Shown: positions 12,213-29,807 of the stretch, piece after piece | How the letters are laid out: every line of letters begins with the position of its first letter | Numbering within the stretch: the first letter of the stretch is position 1 | Assembly: GCF_964204865.1 (NCBI RefSeq) | Contig: NC_135252.1 | Location: forward strand, 2,604,001 to 2,668,000 | Length of the DNA stretch: 64,000 bases | From: Styela clava | Lineage: Eukaryota > Chordata > Ascidiacea > Stolidobranchia > Styelidae | Direction: 5' to 3' | Translations under genes and position numbers: made by a program | The notes under the pieces: model-generated | What the model was told of the DNA's origin: nothing | What the model saw: the letters and a program-made list of their open reading frames with translations, nothing else | Databases searched by the model: none

Positions 12213-14300
12213 ACCGCACTGTTATATTCCTACAATATTTCAGTTATATATTTCACTTTTTCAGCCAGATATATATCCAGGATAAGTTGAATGGTTTTTG
12301 GTCCTATTTCCTAAGTATCGGTTGCCTATGTTCCATCGACTGATTGTACTTCACAGAGGGGATGATATTTAGTCACAATGACTCAACAGTAAGTGCTACC
12401 TTTCTTAATAGTTTGTCTCACAACTTGAGCAGGTAGCGCACGGAGTTGTATCCTAATCTCGCTAACCGGATGAGGCCAACATAAATATTGGGCCATTTTA
12501 AAATAATGTGAAATATTATTATTTAATAACTATAGGACTTTTCCCGGTTTTATATATAAAAAACACTAGCAGGCGATTCCTAAGAAGCCTGGCGTTTGTT
12601 GGATCTTATAAACTATTCTTATTTTGACGATTGTTCAATGGTGACTCAAATGTGAAAAGTAAATCATAATATTAGTAGTTCGGAATATTTGAATCTTTTG
12701 TGGTTGCCGTTCTCATCTCTATTATTGAAAATATTATACATATCTTAATACAACAAGTTGTACAACTTGATCAACCTGGACATGGAGAATAAAAACGATC
12801 CCAATGTGGTCTTGTCCCTGCGATTGTATGCGATGGCTTACTTAATTCCACTGTCGAATATTATATAACTATTCTTTGATTGTGTTTATAGTAGTAATCT
12901 TCGTCGTTTGATATAAGTTTAAAATAACTGTGCATTATTGAATTTTGTACATATCGGAGTTTATTCAATAAAAATGTAGCTTACATGCGATAGAACTTTT
13001 GATGGCCAATACCTAACAACGAGGTAAGCCATTCAAAGCCGATCGGGGCCTTATATTGATATCCATATACCGATTTCCTTTATATACTTGAAACAAACAA
13101 ATTGGTCAGTATTTTCGGTGCAAGTCTGAGATATGGCGCGAGTAACAGAAATCTTTCCTGTTGAAAACTTGCCCCTTCCATTTACTGTTCAAGCGAAGAC
13201 AACTATCTGAAATCATATTCATCATAAGATCGAATTTGCCAAACTTAGGGCATTGAGAGGATAATATTGAAAATGCACGAAACTACAATATATGCAATAA
13301 TATTGTACAAAAAAGAATAGCTGTTTGCTCGATGTACGGTTGAAGACGTGCCTACTAAAAGCTCACTAATCGTTCAGCATTGACAAGTGACATGGCATTT
13401 TCCTTACACAGCAGCAAATGAAAAACGTATTGCGTACAATGAATAAACACCGTTGCACTGAACTCGTATTTACCCGACTTTGAATACCCAACTTATGATG
13501 AAAATTTGCACAACGAGTTGTGTATCCAAATATCAGAAGTGCATCACTATTAGTTATTGTAGTGTTTTATAAGTGTTATTTGTCAATGGCAATATTCAGC
13601 TTACACAACATGAATTTCATCAAGTGCGGTCAACTCGTCCTGTGGCATCGGTAAACTGTTTAGCCTTCTTGACGTTTTCTTTTTTTTACTGGAAAGGTTG
13701 TGATTATTCTTCTCAAAACTTCAATAGTGAAAATGAATATTGTGTTAATTATGTGTATTTTGATTATTTGTAAATATTGCATGGATGATAACTAAGTTAC
13801 CGGACAAAGCGTGTACTCGTTTATGCTTATAACGGCACCGATAGGCCTGCAAGCACTCAAGTTTGAAAGTTCACCAACAGAATTAAAAAATTTACTAGTT
13901 TGAAGACCGAATCTTAAACCCAAGTATACATCCTGAAAGGAAGCTTCACCCAAAACCCCAAGTCTTGATCACTTGTGCTCGACAAGACACTGTTACTCAA
14001 CATTCTGCAATAAAAGCTAAGGATATTTAACACTGCACGTAGGCTATCATGCTCTATCAATGCAGGTTAAAAAGTTATCTGTTATTTGACATTCTTTTAA
14101 CACCATTTTAAGCAACAACTAACCTTTTAGTCTCAATAATTTTGAACCCATTGTACTTTTATACATTGTGCTTGTTCCGGAAGAACCATATACATATCCG
14201 GAACTGAATAACCAAAACCTATCAACATTTTTTTGTATATATATATATATATATGCGTGTGCTATTGGCTTAATATTCAGTTGGCAAAGAAACGAGCATA
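12213..14300. other. Spacer and upstream region of FReD copy 2
   Basis: No gene is supported. 12270-12420 matches 31840-31925. 12820-13020 matches the 3' UTR of the Ser/Pro-rich gene (about 7200-7400). 13570-13860 matches 35080-35200. A run of TA repeats at 14236-14252 sits where the TATA box lies in the other copies, 48 bp before the ATG at 14301. The conserved upstream block is at about 14050-14180. Confidence 0.5.
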
Positions 14301-16255
<1,955 letters not shown>

Positions 16256-17989
16256 ATCACTACGTCTTGAGAACGTTATTACTATTTTACAGTTTCATAT
16301 TCCCAGTCTTTAACACATACAGTGTATACAGATCAATTACTAGTATATGCCATATATATATAATATATATATGGCAAAAATTGTGATTTTTAAAACGAAA
16401 AACTTATTTGACCCGAAATATGTGAGCGCAAATTAATTCTCATTTGTTAATTTTTATGAGCAACAATTTAGAACATTTCGATCAAAATTGAAAATATCCC
16501 TTCTTCTGAAAAGTATTCATCATGACAACCACAAAACTTGACCCTTTTTGTTCAAAATATAGTTTTACGTGAACAAAAATACAACTAGACGCTACTACGG
16601 ATATATCCATTAAAATATTCTGTATCGTTTAGTCGCTACAAAACAATTTAAGAAGAATCCAGTAACTAGTTCACTTATATCGTAGTTGCCGGTGATTTTT
16701 GCGTATCCCTTTTTTGTCGCAAAATTAGGGTGTACTCAAATAATTAATTAGGCTATTGAATATTGTGAAATGAGGATTGCACATGGTATGATGTAATTTT
16801 ATTTTATTTAAAGAATATTGCAAAATGCAAATAAAAATTGTAGACAAAACGATGATTAAAAAATGATTTTTCAACAAAAAATTGTTTTACGTAACTGAAG
16901 TTAAACAATAATAAACTATTGAATAAATTGCGTGAAATATCAGTAAAAAATGCCTGAAGATAAGTTATATATTATATGAAAATGTAGTTAAGATATCGTT
17001 CACATTGTTGGGAGAATACAAATTACAATGGTTGTACTTTGTCAACTTGGAATTTTTTTTGGATGGGGGGAGATATTTTTTGCACGTGACATATTTTTGA
17101 GCAAAAATACTGACGCATTAGATTTCATGCAAATAATTATATAACGGTCGAAAATATATCTTATACGAATAATTATTTACAGCATATGGCCTTATTTGGA
17201 TTCGATTTTCAAATTAATTCATTCATTTAAATCGCTTATAATGAGAATTTGTTCTACACATATTGGAGCATAACAGGAAATCTCAGACGCAGTTTTGCAG
17301 TGTGAAGAATTGCAGAGAACTGCAGGAGATAAAAGAATTGTCAGATGTTATAATCAGTAACATCTGACATCAGTAACAGCTTATAAAAATCAGTATTGTA
17401 ATTTGTTATAGATTTGTGCCATAGAATTTGGAAGTGATAATTGTAGCTGTTGCTGCTGATGGTTCGATCACAATTCAATTGAGCAAATCACAATAAGGGT
17501 TATAGTTGATAAAACGGCTTGCAAATGGGCTTATGTAGAATAATGGATTGTCAACTAGTTGTATATTATAATTAGAGAAAATTGTTGCAAAACACACAGA
17601 AAATAACTTTCTGTTCCATTCACTAACAACAGTTTTTTTCAAGATAAATTGTTTGGACACTTCTCTTATTTTTGACGTGAGACGAAACCGCGGTCTCTAC
17701 AACAAGCGATACGAGCTTTCTCAAATTTCGGTTGTTTGACTATTGTTCTTCTGGGGCATCGTGGTTAAATCATGTCACATCGCATGTGTGGTCTTCTACG
17801 AACCAATTTTGGGCTTTCGCTCCATTCTGATAGGGGAAACATACGAATTTATGTCGTAACAATGGCTGCTGCTAAACGATGTGTGTTTTGTAGTCAGTTG
17901 CGTCATTGAGCATGTATATATTATGCTCATTGGTTGCGTCAATGATTTGTTGTTCACTTGCCGACTCTTCCTGTGCTAAGTCTCTGTTA
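16256..17989. repeat. Duplicated spacer downstream of copy 2 (shared with copies 4 and 5)
   Basis: No gene is supported. Blocks at 16770-16960, 17400-17500 and 17755-17860 recur in the same order after copy 4 (38040-38240, 38690-38770, 39030-39130) and copy 5 (57400-57610, 58010-58080, 58330-58440). This defines a duplication unit of at least 5 kb. Confidence 0.7.
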
Positions 17990-18029
17990 TCAGATTCGTT
18001 TGTTTTGATTTAAAAAATTGGGCATTAAA

Positions 18030-18619
18030 TGTATGGTAAACGTTGGAAAGTTGCCGATAAGGGTCGAACATTCCAAATTGCTTGGACGAAAAAATATTTC
18101 TGTGTTGAGTATTATTGAAAAGCTGTTTGATTGATATGGCAAGCATTGCAGTTATAAAGAAATTCAATGTTAGACGTCATTATGAAACGTGTCACAGCAA
18201 ATAGGGAGAAAGTAAAAAGAAAAGAAGTGGATCCTTATCTATATAGCAATGCAACACGTGTAATGTGCACATATCGCTGTAACTCTGTGAGTAGCTTTTT
18301 CCAAAATGATACTAAGAATAACAAATTTACCAGTTGATATTAGAGCCTTGGACCTCATGCAGAAATAACATCATCTTTCACACTCGTGCTACGTAAATAA
18401 AAACAATGAAGGCCTACCGCGTTTGGTAATAAATAAGAAACGGCCACAACCACATCCCATTGTGTCATGCTTTAACACAGGAATGGGAGTCGCAAGTGCA
18501 CGATATTTAGAAGTTTTTTAATGTGGCGATTGTTCGTAGGTTTGGAAATAATGTAGCCCACACGCTACCGGAAATGTGTACATTAGCCCACTATAGTACA
18601 TAAAGTTTGCCGACCACTG
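18030..18619 (+). pseudogene. Internally deleted hAT relic (zinc-finger N-terminus of transposase plus 3' end)
   Basis: The + strand around 18040-18205 encodes a decayed version of the N-terminal region common in ZBED-like or GTF2IRD2-like hAT transposases: RTFQIAWTKKYF, then after a frame change CLIDMASIAVIKKFNVRRHY and ETCHSK followed by a stop. The segment ends in AAAGTTTGCCGACCACTG (to 18619), a typical hAT 3' terminus. The middle of the transposase and the 5' terminus were not found. A second copy of the same relic is at 48080-48666 plus 51517-51555. Confidence 0.65.
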
Positions 18620-19095
18620 GTCTACACATAACTGTTCGGTGGAGGCGGTTTATGCAAGATATACACAGTAATACAAGCGAGAAACTCTCGAGGACGCATT
18701 CTTTGTTACAAAACCTTACACTGACGTCAAGAAGTCTAATGAAAAAGTTGTTGACCTCCGAGGTGTGTGTTACTACTGTGTTGGTGAATTCCCGCTACAT
18801 GTTGATCAAAAGCCATGGCGTCATTGTCAAGCACATGTTGAAGGACATGGGAATAGTCAAGATGGTCGCGCTAACATATCTCTTACTCTGTATATACTCT
18901 AATATAGACTTTCCACTTGACTTGTATAATTTGCGTACTTCCTATATTTACGTATTATGAGCAAACACCATTTTTGATGTCAATATCAAACAAAACGTCT
19001 TATCAACTGCCAATATCGTAGATGACTAGTATAAATTTACCTCCGCTGCAGTATCCAAGGGAAATCCAAGGGTATATATATAAATGTGCTGTATA
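18620..19095. other. Spacer between hAT relic and gag relic
   Basis: The first 220 bases match 51556-51760, so they belong to the duplicated block. An open frame at 18607-18960 spans the hAT terminus and has no recognisable domain. I see no gene here. Confidence 0.4.
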
Positions 19096-19304
19096 AAACT
19101 TTTGAAGACTATTGTATTGCAGTTGAGTTGTTAGCTGCTACGGACGATGAACGTGAGCAAAAATGAGCTATATTGGTACTTTTTCCTTGTACAGAAGGTA
19201 GACGTCTATTTGATGAAGAAAATAAGTTCGAAACTGATGTGAAGAAGCTCGATGATTACTTTGCACCAAGGGAAGTTAAAATCATGTATCGACACAGATT
19301 TTGA
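19096..19304 (+). pseudogene. Fragment of an LTR-retrotransposon gag-like gene
   Basis: One reading frame with a single TGA contains motifs typical of Ty3/Gypsy-type gag proteins: TFEDYCIAVELLAATDDERE before the stop, and LFDEENKFETDVKKLDDYFA after it, then RYHRF-like residues. Only about 70 codons remain. No LTRs, protease or reverse transcriptase were found nearby. Confidence 0.5.
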
Positions 19305-19666
19305 CTTTCACCTTGACTTCAAGTATATTGTCTTGAAGTTATTCAACTGAACTATATGTTTCTTTGTTGTCGATATATTTCTTTTTCTAGTTCTTCAATT
19401 GTAGTCAGCGAACTGCAGCATACAAGAACTTGATAATTAGCTACAACAATATAGAGTGAATTTTGCTTTGAATTTGGTTTCAATTTTAAATATTCTAAAT
19501 ATGCCCCTTATGCCCTCTGCTACAATTATAGGGAGGTATATATTATCAGGAAAAAAAATTCAATAGTGGTACAAAATAAATATTTTCACCGAAAAAAATA
19601 ATTTTCCTGTCTTTATAGAAAAGATCTTGGTTAATAGAGGGTTAAATTGTTAAAGAAACGGGCATT
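19305..19666 (+). promoter_or_regulatory. Upstream region of FReD copy 3, unlike the other copies
   Basis: Similarity to the other FReD upstream regions begins only about 20 bases before the ATG at 19667 (AAAGAAACGGGCAT). The conserved block and TATA-proximal sequence of copies 1, 2, 4 and 5 are missing. CTTTATAGAAAA near 19613 is the only TATA-like candidate. Expression of copy 3 may therefore differ. Confidence 0.5.
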
Positions 19667-21521
<1,855 letters not shown>

Positions 21522-21698
21522 AAGTTATTTTCGTTTGTTTGACACAAATGATCAAACACTGCTAGACTAACATATATATATCAATATATTTGGACTCATT
21601 GAAAACATATTGCAACATGGGAATTAGAATTAAAAACAAAACAATAATTAAAAATTATCTTTCAACAAAAAGTCGTTTTTGACTGAATAAAGTAAAAT

Positions 21699-22270
21699 AA
21701 CGAGAATATCGGTCAGAGACCCCCCCAAAAAAAAAACAGCGCTCTTACTCCATAGTGACACCTTGTGTCCCATCACTAATTAATTTAATAACTCGCTATT
21801 TATACGACATAATTCGCCCAAAATCAATAGGCTTCTGGTCCGAGATATGATGAATGCACATGCAAAATCTGGAGCAGATTTAATCTCGCTTTCGTGAGAT
21901 AACGCGTACATCTAACAGACAGACAGACAAATACCTATCAACATACTTACCGATTAAAATCGATAAGTAACGAGAATATCGGTCAGAGACCGAAGACTTA
22001 TCGATCGAAATTTAGGGGATCCCTCAAAACAGCGCTCTTACTTCATAGTGACACCTTGTGTCCCATCACTAATTAATTAATAACTCGCTAATTATACGAC
22101 ATGATTCATCCAAAATCAATAGGCTTTTGGTACGACATATGATGAATCCACATGCAAAATCTGGAGCAGATTCAATCTCGCTTTCGTGAGATATCGCGTG
22201 CATCTAACAGACAAACAAACAGACAGACAAATACCTATCAACATACTTACCGATTAAAATCGATAAGTAA
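21699..22270. repeat. Tandemly duplicated LINE-3'-end-like segment
   Basis: Two direct copies (about 21699-21969 and 21970-22270) each start ACGAGAATATCGGTCAGAGA (the first base may differ) and end TACCGATTAAAATCGATAAG. Each contains CTCGCTTTCGTGAGATA followed by AACAGACAGACAGACAAA, a wording common at 3' ends of invertebrate LINEs. No reverse transcriptase is present. Confidence 0.6.
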
Positions 22271-23039
22271 TAATGATTTGTCAAATAAACTGCGCAAATT
22301 GTGAGTAATCAAGATATTTTTCGTCACCTTGTTTGGAAAACAATATTTACAACGACGTTATTTTTTTAACTTGGATTTTTTGATAAAGCCATTTTGATGT
22401 AGGCCTACGTGTTCATTCCCCAGACTTAAATTTTCATCAATTCGATGAATATGAAATGCAAAATACCCAAGTTTTGAATGAATAACATAAATCGCGGCTC
22501 AGAGAAGATTCTTATAATATTTTCTGCACGTGTCACATTTTTGGTTGTATATATATATATATATAACTCTATTACGGTAGTTAAACGGACCTGCCATAAT
22601 TGCAGTACTTAAGCGGACGTCGTTCCTGTGCCCGTATCATTGTTTTTAAATACGTTCTTGGAGAGCGCGAGAGCCGTTGACAACTACGGAGAAAAAGAGT
22701 CAACACAATCCTCTCGATAACAGATATAAAATTTTTGTCCGCTTAATTCGTCCACTTAATTCAGACCACCAAATGTTTTAGCCTATTTCGGCACTAAGCC
22801 GGACCCCTCTTATATGTCGCCCTGGATGTCTACAGAAATGATGTTGCTTTTATTTTAATACGCATTTTAAAGCGTATGACCTCGCTTTAATTTCCGATGG
22901 ATTCGAACCATTTAGCATTACTTATCACAAAAAATAGCATTTCTTTTTTCAATGTCCAGTCTTTCGTGCAAGGGAGATGCACTGTGTTTGGTGTTGGAAA
23001 TAATCTTCCATATCAAAAAATACTCGGAATGCAACGTGA

Positions 23040-26000
23040 TGGTAGACAAATCGAAACAAATTGATCCAAACGTGTTATATATTTGAAACTGAGAAATACA
23101 CAGAGCATATCACAAATGTTCGCCTATTCCAACCCTATGGTGCAACATATAGATTAAACAGATGCTATGTTGTAAGTGTCAAGATATCAATACCAAGTCA
23201 AAATATGGCATTCCAATAATATTGATAAACATTGCGCAAAATATACCTCAAAAACCCGCATATCTATATGGCTATATGCGTGACATATAATTGAAAAACA
23301 AAATTTTGAAATGCCATACATAGGGAGAAACAATACACAAAATATATTTCAAACGTATCACCAATCTGATTGCTTAAGTGTGAAATATTATTTTGAAAAG
23401 GAAGTGTGGTATATAATAGTAAAATAAAATATGAAAGTGCTAATAATATTGAGAAACAATAAAAGAAAATTATATATACGCAGAAGGTAACCGCAGGATG
23501 AAATTCGGAAATGCCAATATTATTGAAAAAATATCACACAAACTTTATCTCAAATGTCCACCTATCCGGCCTTTTAAGTTATACAAATAATTGTAAATGG
23601 GAATTCTGGTATGTCATTAATGAAGACAAACATCACACAAATTGGATTTCAAATGTTCATCTATCCGGTCACTCAAATGTGGCACGTAATTGAAAAAATA
23701 ACACCAGCCCTATTGAGAAAAAAAACACAAAATATATCTCAAATGTCAACTTATCCGACCACCTAAGGGTGGCCATACAACAATTGAAAAAAAAGTCTTA
23801 AATCATATTGAGAAACATCACACAAAATATATCTCAAATGTCCACCTATTCGGCCATTTAAGTGTGGCATACAACAATTAAAATAAAAACTCTGAAATCA
23901 TATCGAGATACATTACACAAAGTATATCTCAAACGTCCACCTATCCGGCCACCTAAGTGTGGCATTGAACATTAAAATGAAAATTCTGAAATCATATTGA
24001 GAAACATTACACGAAGTATATCTCAAATGTCCACCTAACCGGCCACCTAAGTGTGGCATACAAGAATTGAGATAAAAATTCTGAAATCATATTGAGAAAC
24101 ATCACACAAAATATATCTCAAATGTCCACCTATTCGGCCATTTAAGTGTGGCATACAACAACTAAAATAAAAACTCTGGAATCATATCGAGATACAATAC
24201 ACAAAGTATATCTCAAACGTCCACCTATCCGGCCACCTAAGTGTGGCATTAAACATTAAAATGAAAATTCTGAAATCACATTGAGAAACATTACACAAAG
24301 TTTATCTCAAATGTCCACCTATCCGGCCACCTAAGTGTGGCATACAAGAATTAAAATGAAAATTCTGAAATCTTATTGAGAAATATTACACAAAGTTTAT
24401 CTCAAATGTCCACCTATCCGGCCACCTAAGTGTGGCATACAAGAATTGAAATGAAAATTCTGAAATCTTATTGAGAAATATTACACAAAGTTTATCTCAA
24501 ATGTCCACCTATCCGGCCACCTAAGTGTGGCATACAAGAATTAAAATGAAAATTCTGAAATCTTATTGAGAAATATTACACAAAGTTTATCTCAAATGTC
24601 CACCTATCCGGCCACCTAAGTGTGGCATACAAGAATTAAAATGAAAATTCTGAAATCTTATTGAGAATTATTACACAAAGTATATCTCAAATGTCCACCT
24701 AACCGGCCACCTAAGTGTGGCATACAAGAATTAAAATGAAAATTCTGAAATCTTATTGAGAAATATTACACAAAGTTTATCTCAAATGTCCACCTATCCG
24801 GCCACCTAAGTGTGGCATACAAGAATTAAAATGAAAATTCTGAAATCTTATTGAGAAATATTACACAAAGTTTATCTCAAATGTCCACCTATCCGGCCAC
24901 CTAAGTGTGGTATACAAGAATTAAAATGAAAATTCTGAAATCTTATTGAGAAATATTACACAAAGTTTATCTCAAATGTCCACCTATCCGGCCACCTAAG
25001 TGTGGCATACAAGAATTAAAATGAAAATTCTGAAATCTTATTGAGAAATATTACACAAAGTTTATCTCAAATGTCCACCTATCCGGCCACCTAAGTGTGG
25101 CATACAAGAATTAAAATGAAAATTCTGAAATCTTATTGAGAAATATTACACAAAGTTTATCTCAAATGTCCACCTATCCGGCCACCTAAGTGTGGCATAC
25201 AAGATTTGAAATGAAAATTCTGAAATCTTATTGAGAAATATTATACAAAGTATATCTCAAATGTCCACCTATCCGGCCACCTAAGTATGGCATACAAGAT
25301 TTGAAATGAAAATTCTGAAATCTTATTGAGAAATATTACACAAAGTTTATCTCAAATGTCCACCTATCCGGCCACCTAAGTGTGGCATACAAGAATTAAA
25401 ATGAAAATTCTGAAATCATATTGAGAAATATTACACAAAGTATATCTCAAATGTCCACCTATCCGGCCACCTAAGTGTGGCATTAAACATTAAAAAGAAA
25501 ATTCTGAAATCACATTGAGAAATATTACACAAAGTTTATCTCAAATGTCCACCTATCCGGCCACCTAAGTGTGGCATACAAGAATTAAAATGAAAATTCT
25601 GAAATCTTATTGAGAAATATTACACAAAGTTTATCTCAAATGTCCACCTATCCGGCCACCTAAGTGTGGCATACAAGAATTAAAATGAAAATTCTGAAAT
25701 CTTATTGAGAAATATTACACAAAGTTTATCTCAAATGTCCACCTATCCGGCCACCTAAGTGTGGCATACAAGAATTAAAATGAAAATTCTGAAATCTTAT
25801 TGAGAAATATTACACAAAGTTTATCTCAAATGTCCACCTATCCGGCCACCTAAGTGTGGCATACAAGAATTAAAATGAAAATTCTGAAATCTTATTGAGA
25901 AATATTACACAAAGTTTATCTCAAATGTCCACCTATCCGGCCACCTAAGTGTGGCATACAAGAATTAAAATGAAAATTCTGAAATCTTATTGAGAAATAT

Positions 26001-29000
26001 TACACAAAGTTTATCTCAAATGTCCACCTATCCGGCCACCTAAGTGTGGCATACAAGATTTGAAATGAAAATTCTGAAATCTTATTGAGAAATATTATAC
26101 AAAGTATATCTCAAATGTCCACCTATCCGGCCACCTAAGTATGGCATACAAGATTTGAAATGAAAATTCTGAAATCTTATTGAGAAATATTACACAAAGT
26201 TTATCTCAAATGTCCACCTATCCGGCCACCTAAGTGTGGCATACAAGAATTAAAATGAAAATTCTGAAATCATATTGAGAAATATTACACAAAGTATATC
26301 TCAAATGTCCACCTATCCGGCCACCTAAGTGTGGCATACAAGAATTAAAATGAAAATTCTGGAATCATATTGAGAAACATTACACAAAGTATATCTCAAA
26401 TGTCCACCTATCCGGCCACCTAAGTGTGGCTGGCATACAAGATTTGAAATGAAAATTCTGGAAGCATATTGAGAAACATTACACAAAGTATATCTCAAAT
26501 GTCCACCTATCCGACCATCTAAGTGTGGCTGGCATACAAGATTTGAAATGAAAATTCTGAAATTATATTGAGAAATATTACACAAAGTATATCTCAAATG
26601 TCCACCTATCCGGCCACCAAGTGTGGCATAAAACAATTACAATGAAAGCTCTGAAATCATATTGAGAAACATTACACAAAGTATATCTCAAATGTCCACC
26701 TATCCGACCATTTAAGTGTGGCATATAAGATTTGAAATGAAAATTCTGAAATCATATTGAGAAATATTACACAAAGTTTATCTCAAATGTCCACATATCC
26801 GACCATCTAAGTGTGGCTGGCATACAAGATTTGAAATGAAAATTCTGAAATTATATTGAGAAATATTACACAAAGTATATCTCAAATGTCCACCTATCCG
26901 GCCACCAAGTGTGGCATAAAACAATTACAATGAAAGCTCTGAAATCATATTGAGAAACATTACACAAAGTATATCTCAAATGTCCACCTATCCGACCATT
27001 TAAGTGTGGCATATAAGATTTGAAATGAAAATTCTGAAATCATATTGAGAAATATTACACAAAGTTTATCTCAAATGTCCACCTATCCGGCCACCTAAGT
27101 GTGGCATACAAGAATTAAAATGAAAATTCTGAAATCAAATTGAGAAATATTACACAAAGTATATCTCAAATGTCCACCTATCCGGCCACCTAAGTGTGGC
27201 ATACAAGAATTAAAATGAAAATTCTGGAATCATATTGAGAAACATTACACAAAGTATATTTCAAATGTCCACCTATCCGGCCACCTAAGTGTGGCATACA
27301 AGAATTGAGATGAAAATTCTGGAAGCATATTGAGAAACATTACACAAAGTATATCTCAAATGTCCACCTATCCGGCCACCTAAGTGTGGCTGGCATACAA
27401 GATTTGAAATGAAAATTCTGGAAGCATATTGAGAAACATTACACAAAGTATATCTCAAATGTCCACCTATCCGACCATCTAAGTGTGGCTGGCATACAAG
27501 ATTTGAAATGAAAATTCTGAAATTATATTGAGAAATATTACACAAAGTATATCTCAAATGTCCACCTATCCGGCCACCAAGTGTGGCATAAAACAATTAC
27601 AATGAAAGCTCTGAAATCATATTGAGAAACATTACACAAAGTATATCTCAAATGTCCACCTATCCGACCATTTAAGTGTGGCATATAAGATTTGAAATGA
27701 AAATTCTGAAATCATATTGAGAAATATTACACAAAGTTTATCTCAAATGTCCACCTATCCGACCATCTAAGTGTGGCTGGCATACAAGATTTGAAATGAA
27801 AATTCTGAAATTATATTGAGAAATATTACACAAAGTATATCTCAAATGTCCACCTATCCGGCCACCAAGTGTGGCATAAAACAATTACAATGAAAGCTCT
27901 GAAATCATATTGAGAAACATTACACAAAGTATATCTCAAATGTCCACCTATCCGACCATTTAAGTGTGGCATATAAGATTTGAAATGAAAATTCTGAAAT
28001 CATATTGAGAAATATTACACAAAGTTTATCTCAAATGTCCACCTATCCGGCCACCTAAGTGTGGCATACAAGAATTAAAATGAAAATTCTGAAATCAAAT
28101 TGAGAAATATTACACAAAGTATATCTCAAATGTCCACCTATCCGGCCACCTAAGTGTGGCATACAAGAATTAAAATGAAAATTCTGGAATCATATTGAGA
28201 AACATTACACAAAGTATATTTCAAATGTCCACCTATCCGGCCACCTAAGTGTGGCATACAAGAATTGAGATGAAAATTCTGGAAGCATATTGAGAAACAT
28301 TACACAAAGTATATCTCAAATGTCCACCTATCCGACCATCTAAGTGTGGCTGGCATACAAGATTTGAAATGAAAATTCTAAAATTATATTGAGAAATATT
28401 ACACAAAGTATATCTCAAATGTCCACCTATCCGGCCACCAAGTGTGGCATAAAACAATTACAATGAAAGCTCTGAAATCATATTGAGAAACATTACACAA
28501 AGTATATCTCAAATGTCCACCTATCCGACCATTTGAGTGTGGCATATAAGATTTGAAATGAAAATTCTGAAATCATATTGAGAAATATTACACAAAGTTT
28601 ATCTCAAATGTCCACCTATCCGACCATCTAAGTGTGGCTGGCATACAAGATTTGAAATGAAAATTCTGAAATTATATTGAGAAATATTACACAAAATTTA
28701 TCTCAAATGTCCACCTATCCGACCACCTAAGTGGGGCATACAAAAATTGAAATGAAAATTCTGAAATAATACAAAATATATATCTCAAATGTCCGCATAT
28801 CCGACCACCTAAGTATGGCATACAACTATTGAAACAAAATTCTTGAATCGTATTGAGAAATCTTACACAAAATATATCTCACACACTTATTAAGTGTGTG
28901 AAATTTAACTGAAATACGAAATTTTGAATACTAATCATATTTTGATGTTGTGGAAAATTGCTAAAATTTATCTCTAATGTTCACCTATCCGATAACTTGA

Positions 29001-29370
29001 GAGTGACAATGTTTATAAAACAAAATTTTGAAACCATATTGAAAAACAAAACAGAAAATAAATCACAAATCGTCATCTACTCAGCTACGTAAGTGTGTCA
29101 TGTAAATGCAAAATGATATTTTGGAATGGCAATAATATTGAGAAGCATTCAAAAAAAATTTCAACCATCCGACCATTTCAGAAGGTATGTAATTAAAACA
29201 CGAAATTCTGAAAAAAATATCGAGAAACATTACACACAACATATCTCAAATGTTCAATAAAGTGACGTTTTCAGTGGGGCCTATAAATGCAAAACGAAAT
29301 TTTGCCATGTCAACTAAAATGAGAAACATTACACCAATTATAACTCAAATGTCTACCTATCAGGGCGCCT
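23040..29370. repeat. 95-bp satellite array inside the pogo-like insertion
   Basis: The monomer is 95-96 bp, for example spacing 24341, 24436, 24531 for CATACAAGAATT. It has invariant cores ATCTCAAATGTCCACC, TATCCGGCCACC and TAAGTGTGGCAT. Monomers are nearly identical in the middle (about 23700-28900) and increasingly divergent at both ends, the expected result of unequal crossing-over. About 60 monomers are present. Confidence 0.96.
26325..28730. repeat. 960-bp higher-order repeat within the satellite
   Basis: A pattern of variant monomers (some with an extra GGC in GTGTGGCTGGCAT, some with GCCACCAAGTGTGGC) repeats every 960 bp, with matching points at 26325, 27285 and 28245. An earlier, roughly 854-bp superperiod links 25201 with 26055. 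Recent amplification was thus in blocks of about nine to ten monomers. Confidence 0.85.
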
Positions 29371-29807
29371 AAGTATAGCAGTGATTATACAGTCAACTAT
29401 ACAAGCGATCAAAATGAAATTATTGAACCTCTATATCAATTTAGAATCTTTGCACAATTTATTTAAAATTTTTGCACCAACTCGGAATACAAAAACATGA
29501 TTGTTATTTTGAATTTATAATTAAATAGTAAAAATGTATGCTAAGTATGTATACGAATGTGGATATGCCCACTGGATTAAGTTGTTGAGTAGAGACATAA
29601 TTATGCTCACTGCCGGTTCATCTTTATGAATTATACAGAGATGTCTAAAAGCTTTACAATAAACTTCTCGCAAGATATACAAAGCCGTGCAATTATTTTT
29701 CTTTTCGTCGTTTCCTTTCTGGTTCGCGTTTGTTTAGAAGCTTTTTTTTTAATTGATTTACAGCCTTTTTCTTTTCCATATATATGGTTTTCTTTGAAAT
29801 CACTTAC

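Noticed and set aside
18607-18960. 117-codon frame on the + strand as a gene
   Set aside because: It starts inside a hAT terminus, and the homologous region at 51540-51760 does not keep the frame open.
26325-28457. Three - strand open frames of 70-103 codons with repeated GRIGGHLRYTLCN-like units
   Set aside because: They are translations of the 95-96-bp satellite. Monomers of 96 bp keep the frame open by chance, and there is no start context, splice signal or conservation at codon level.
23040-29370. CRISPR-like regular repeat array
   Set aside because: The monomers are head-to-tail with no unique spacers, and the host is clearly eukaryotic.
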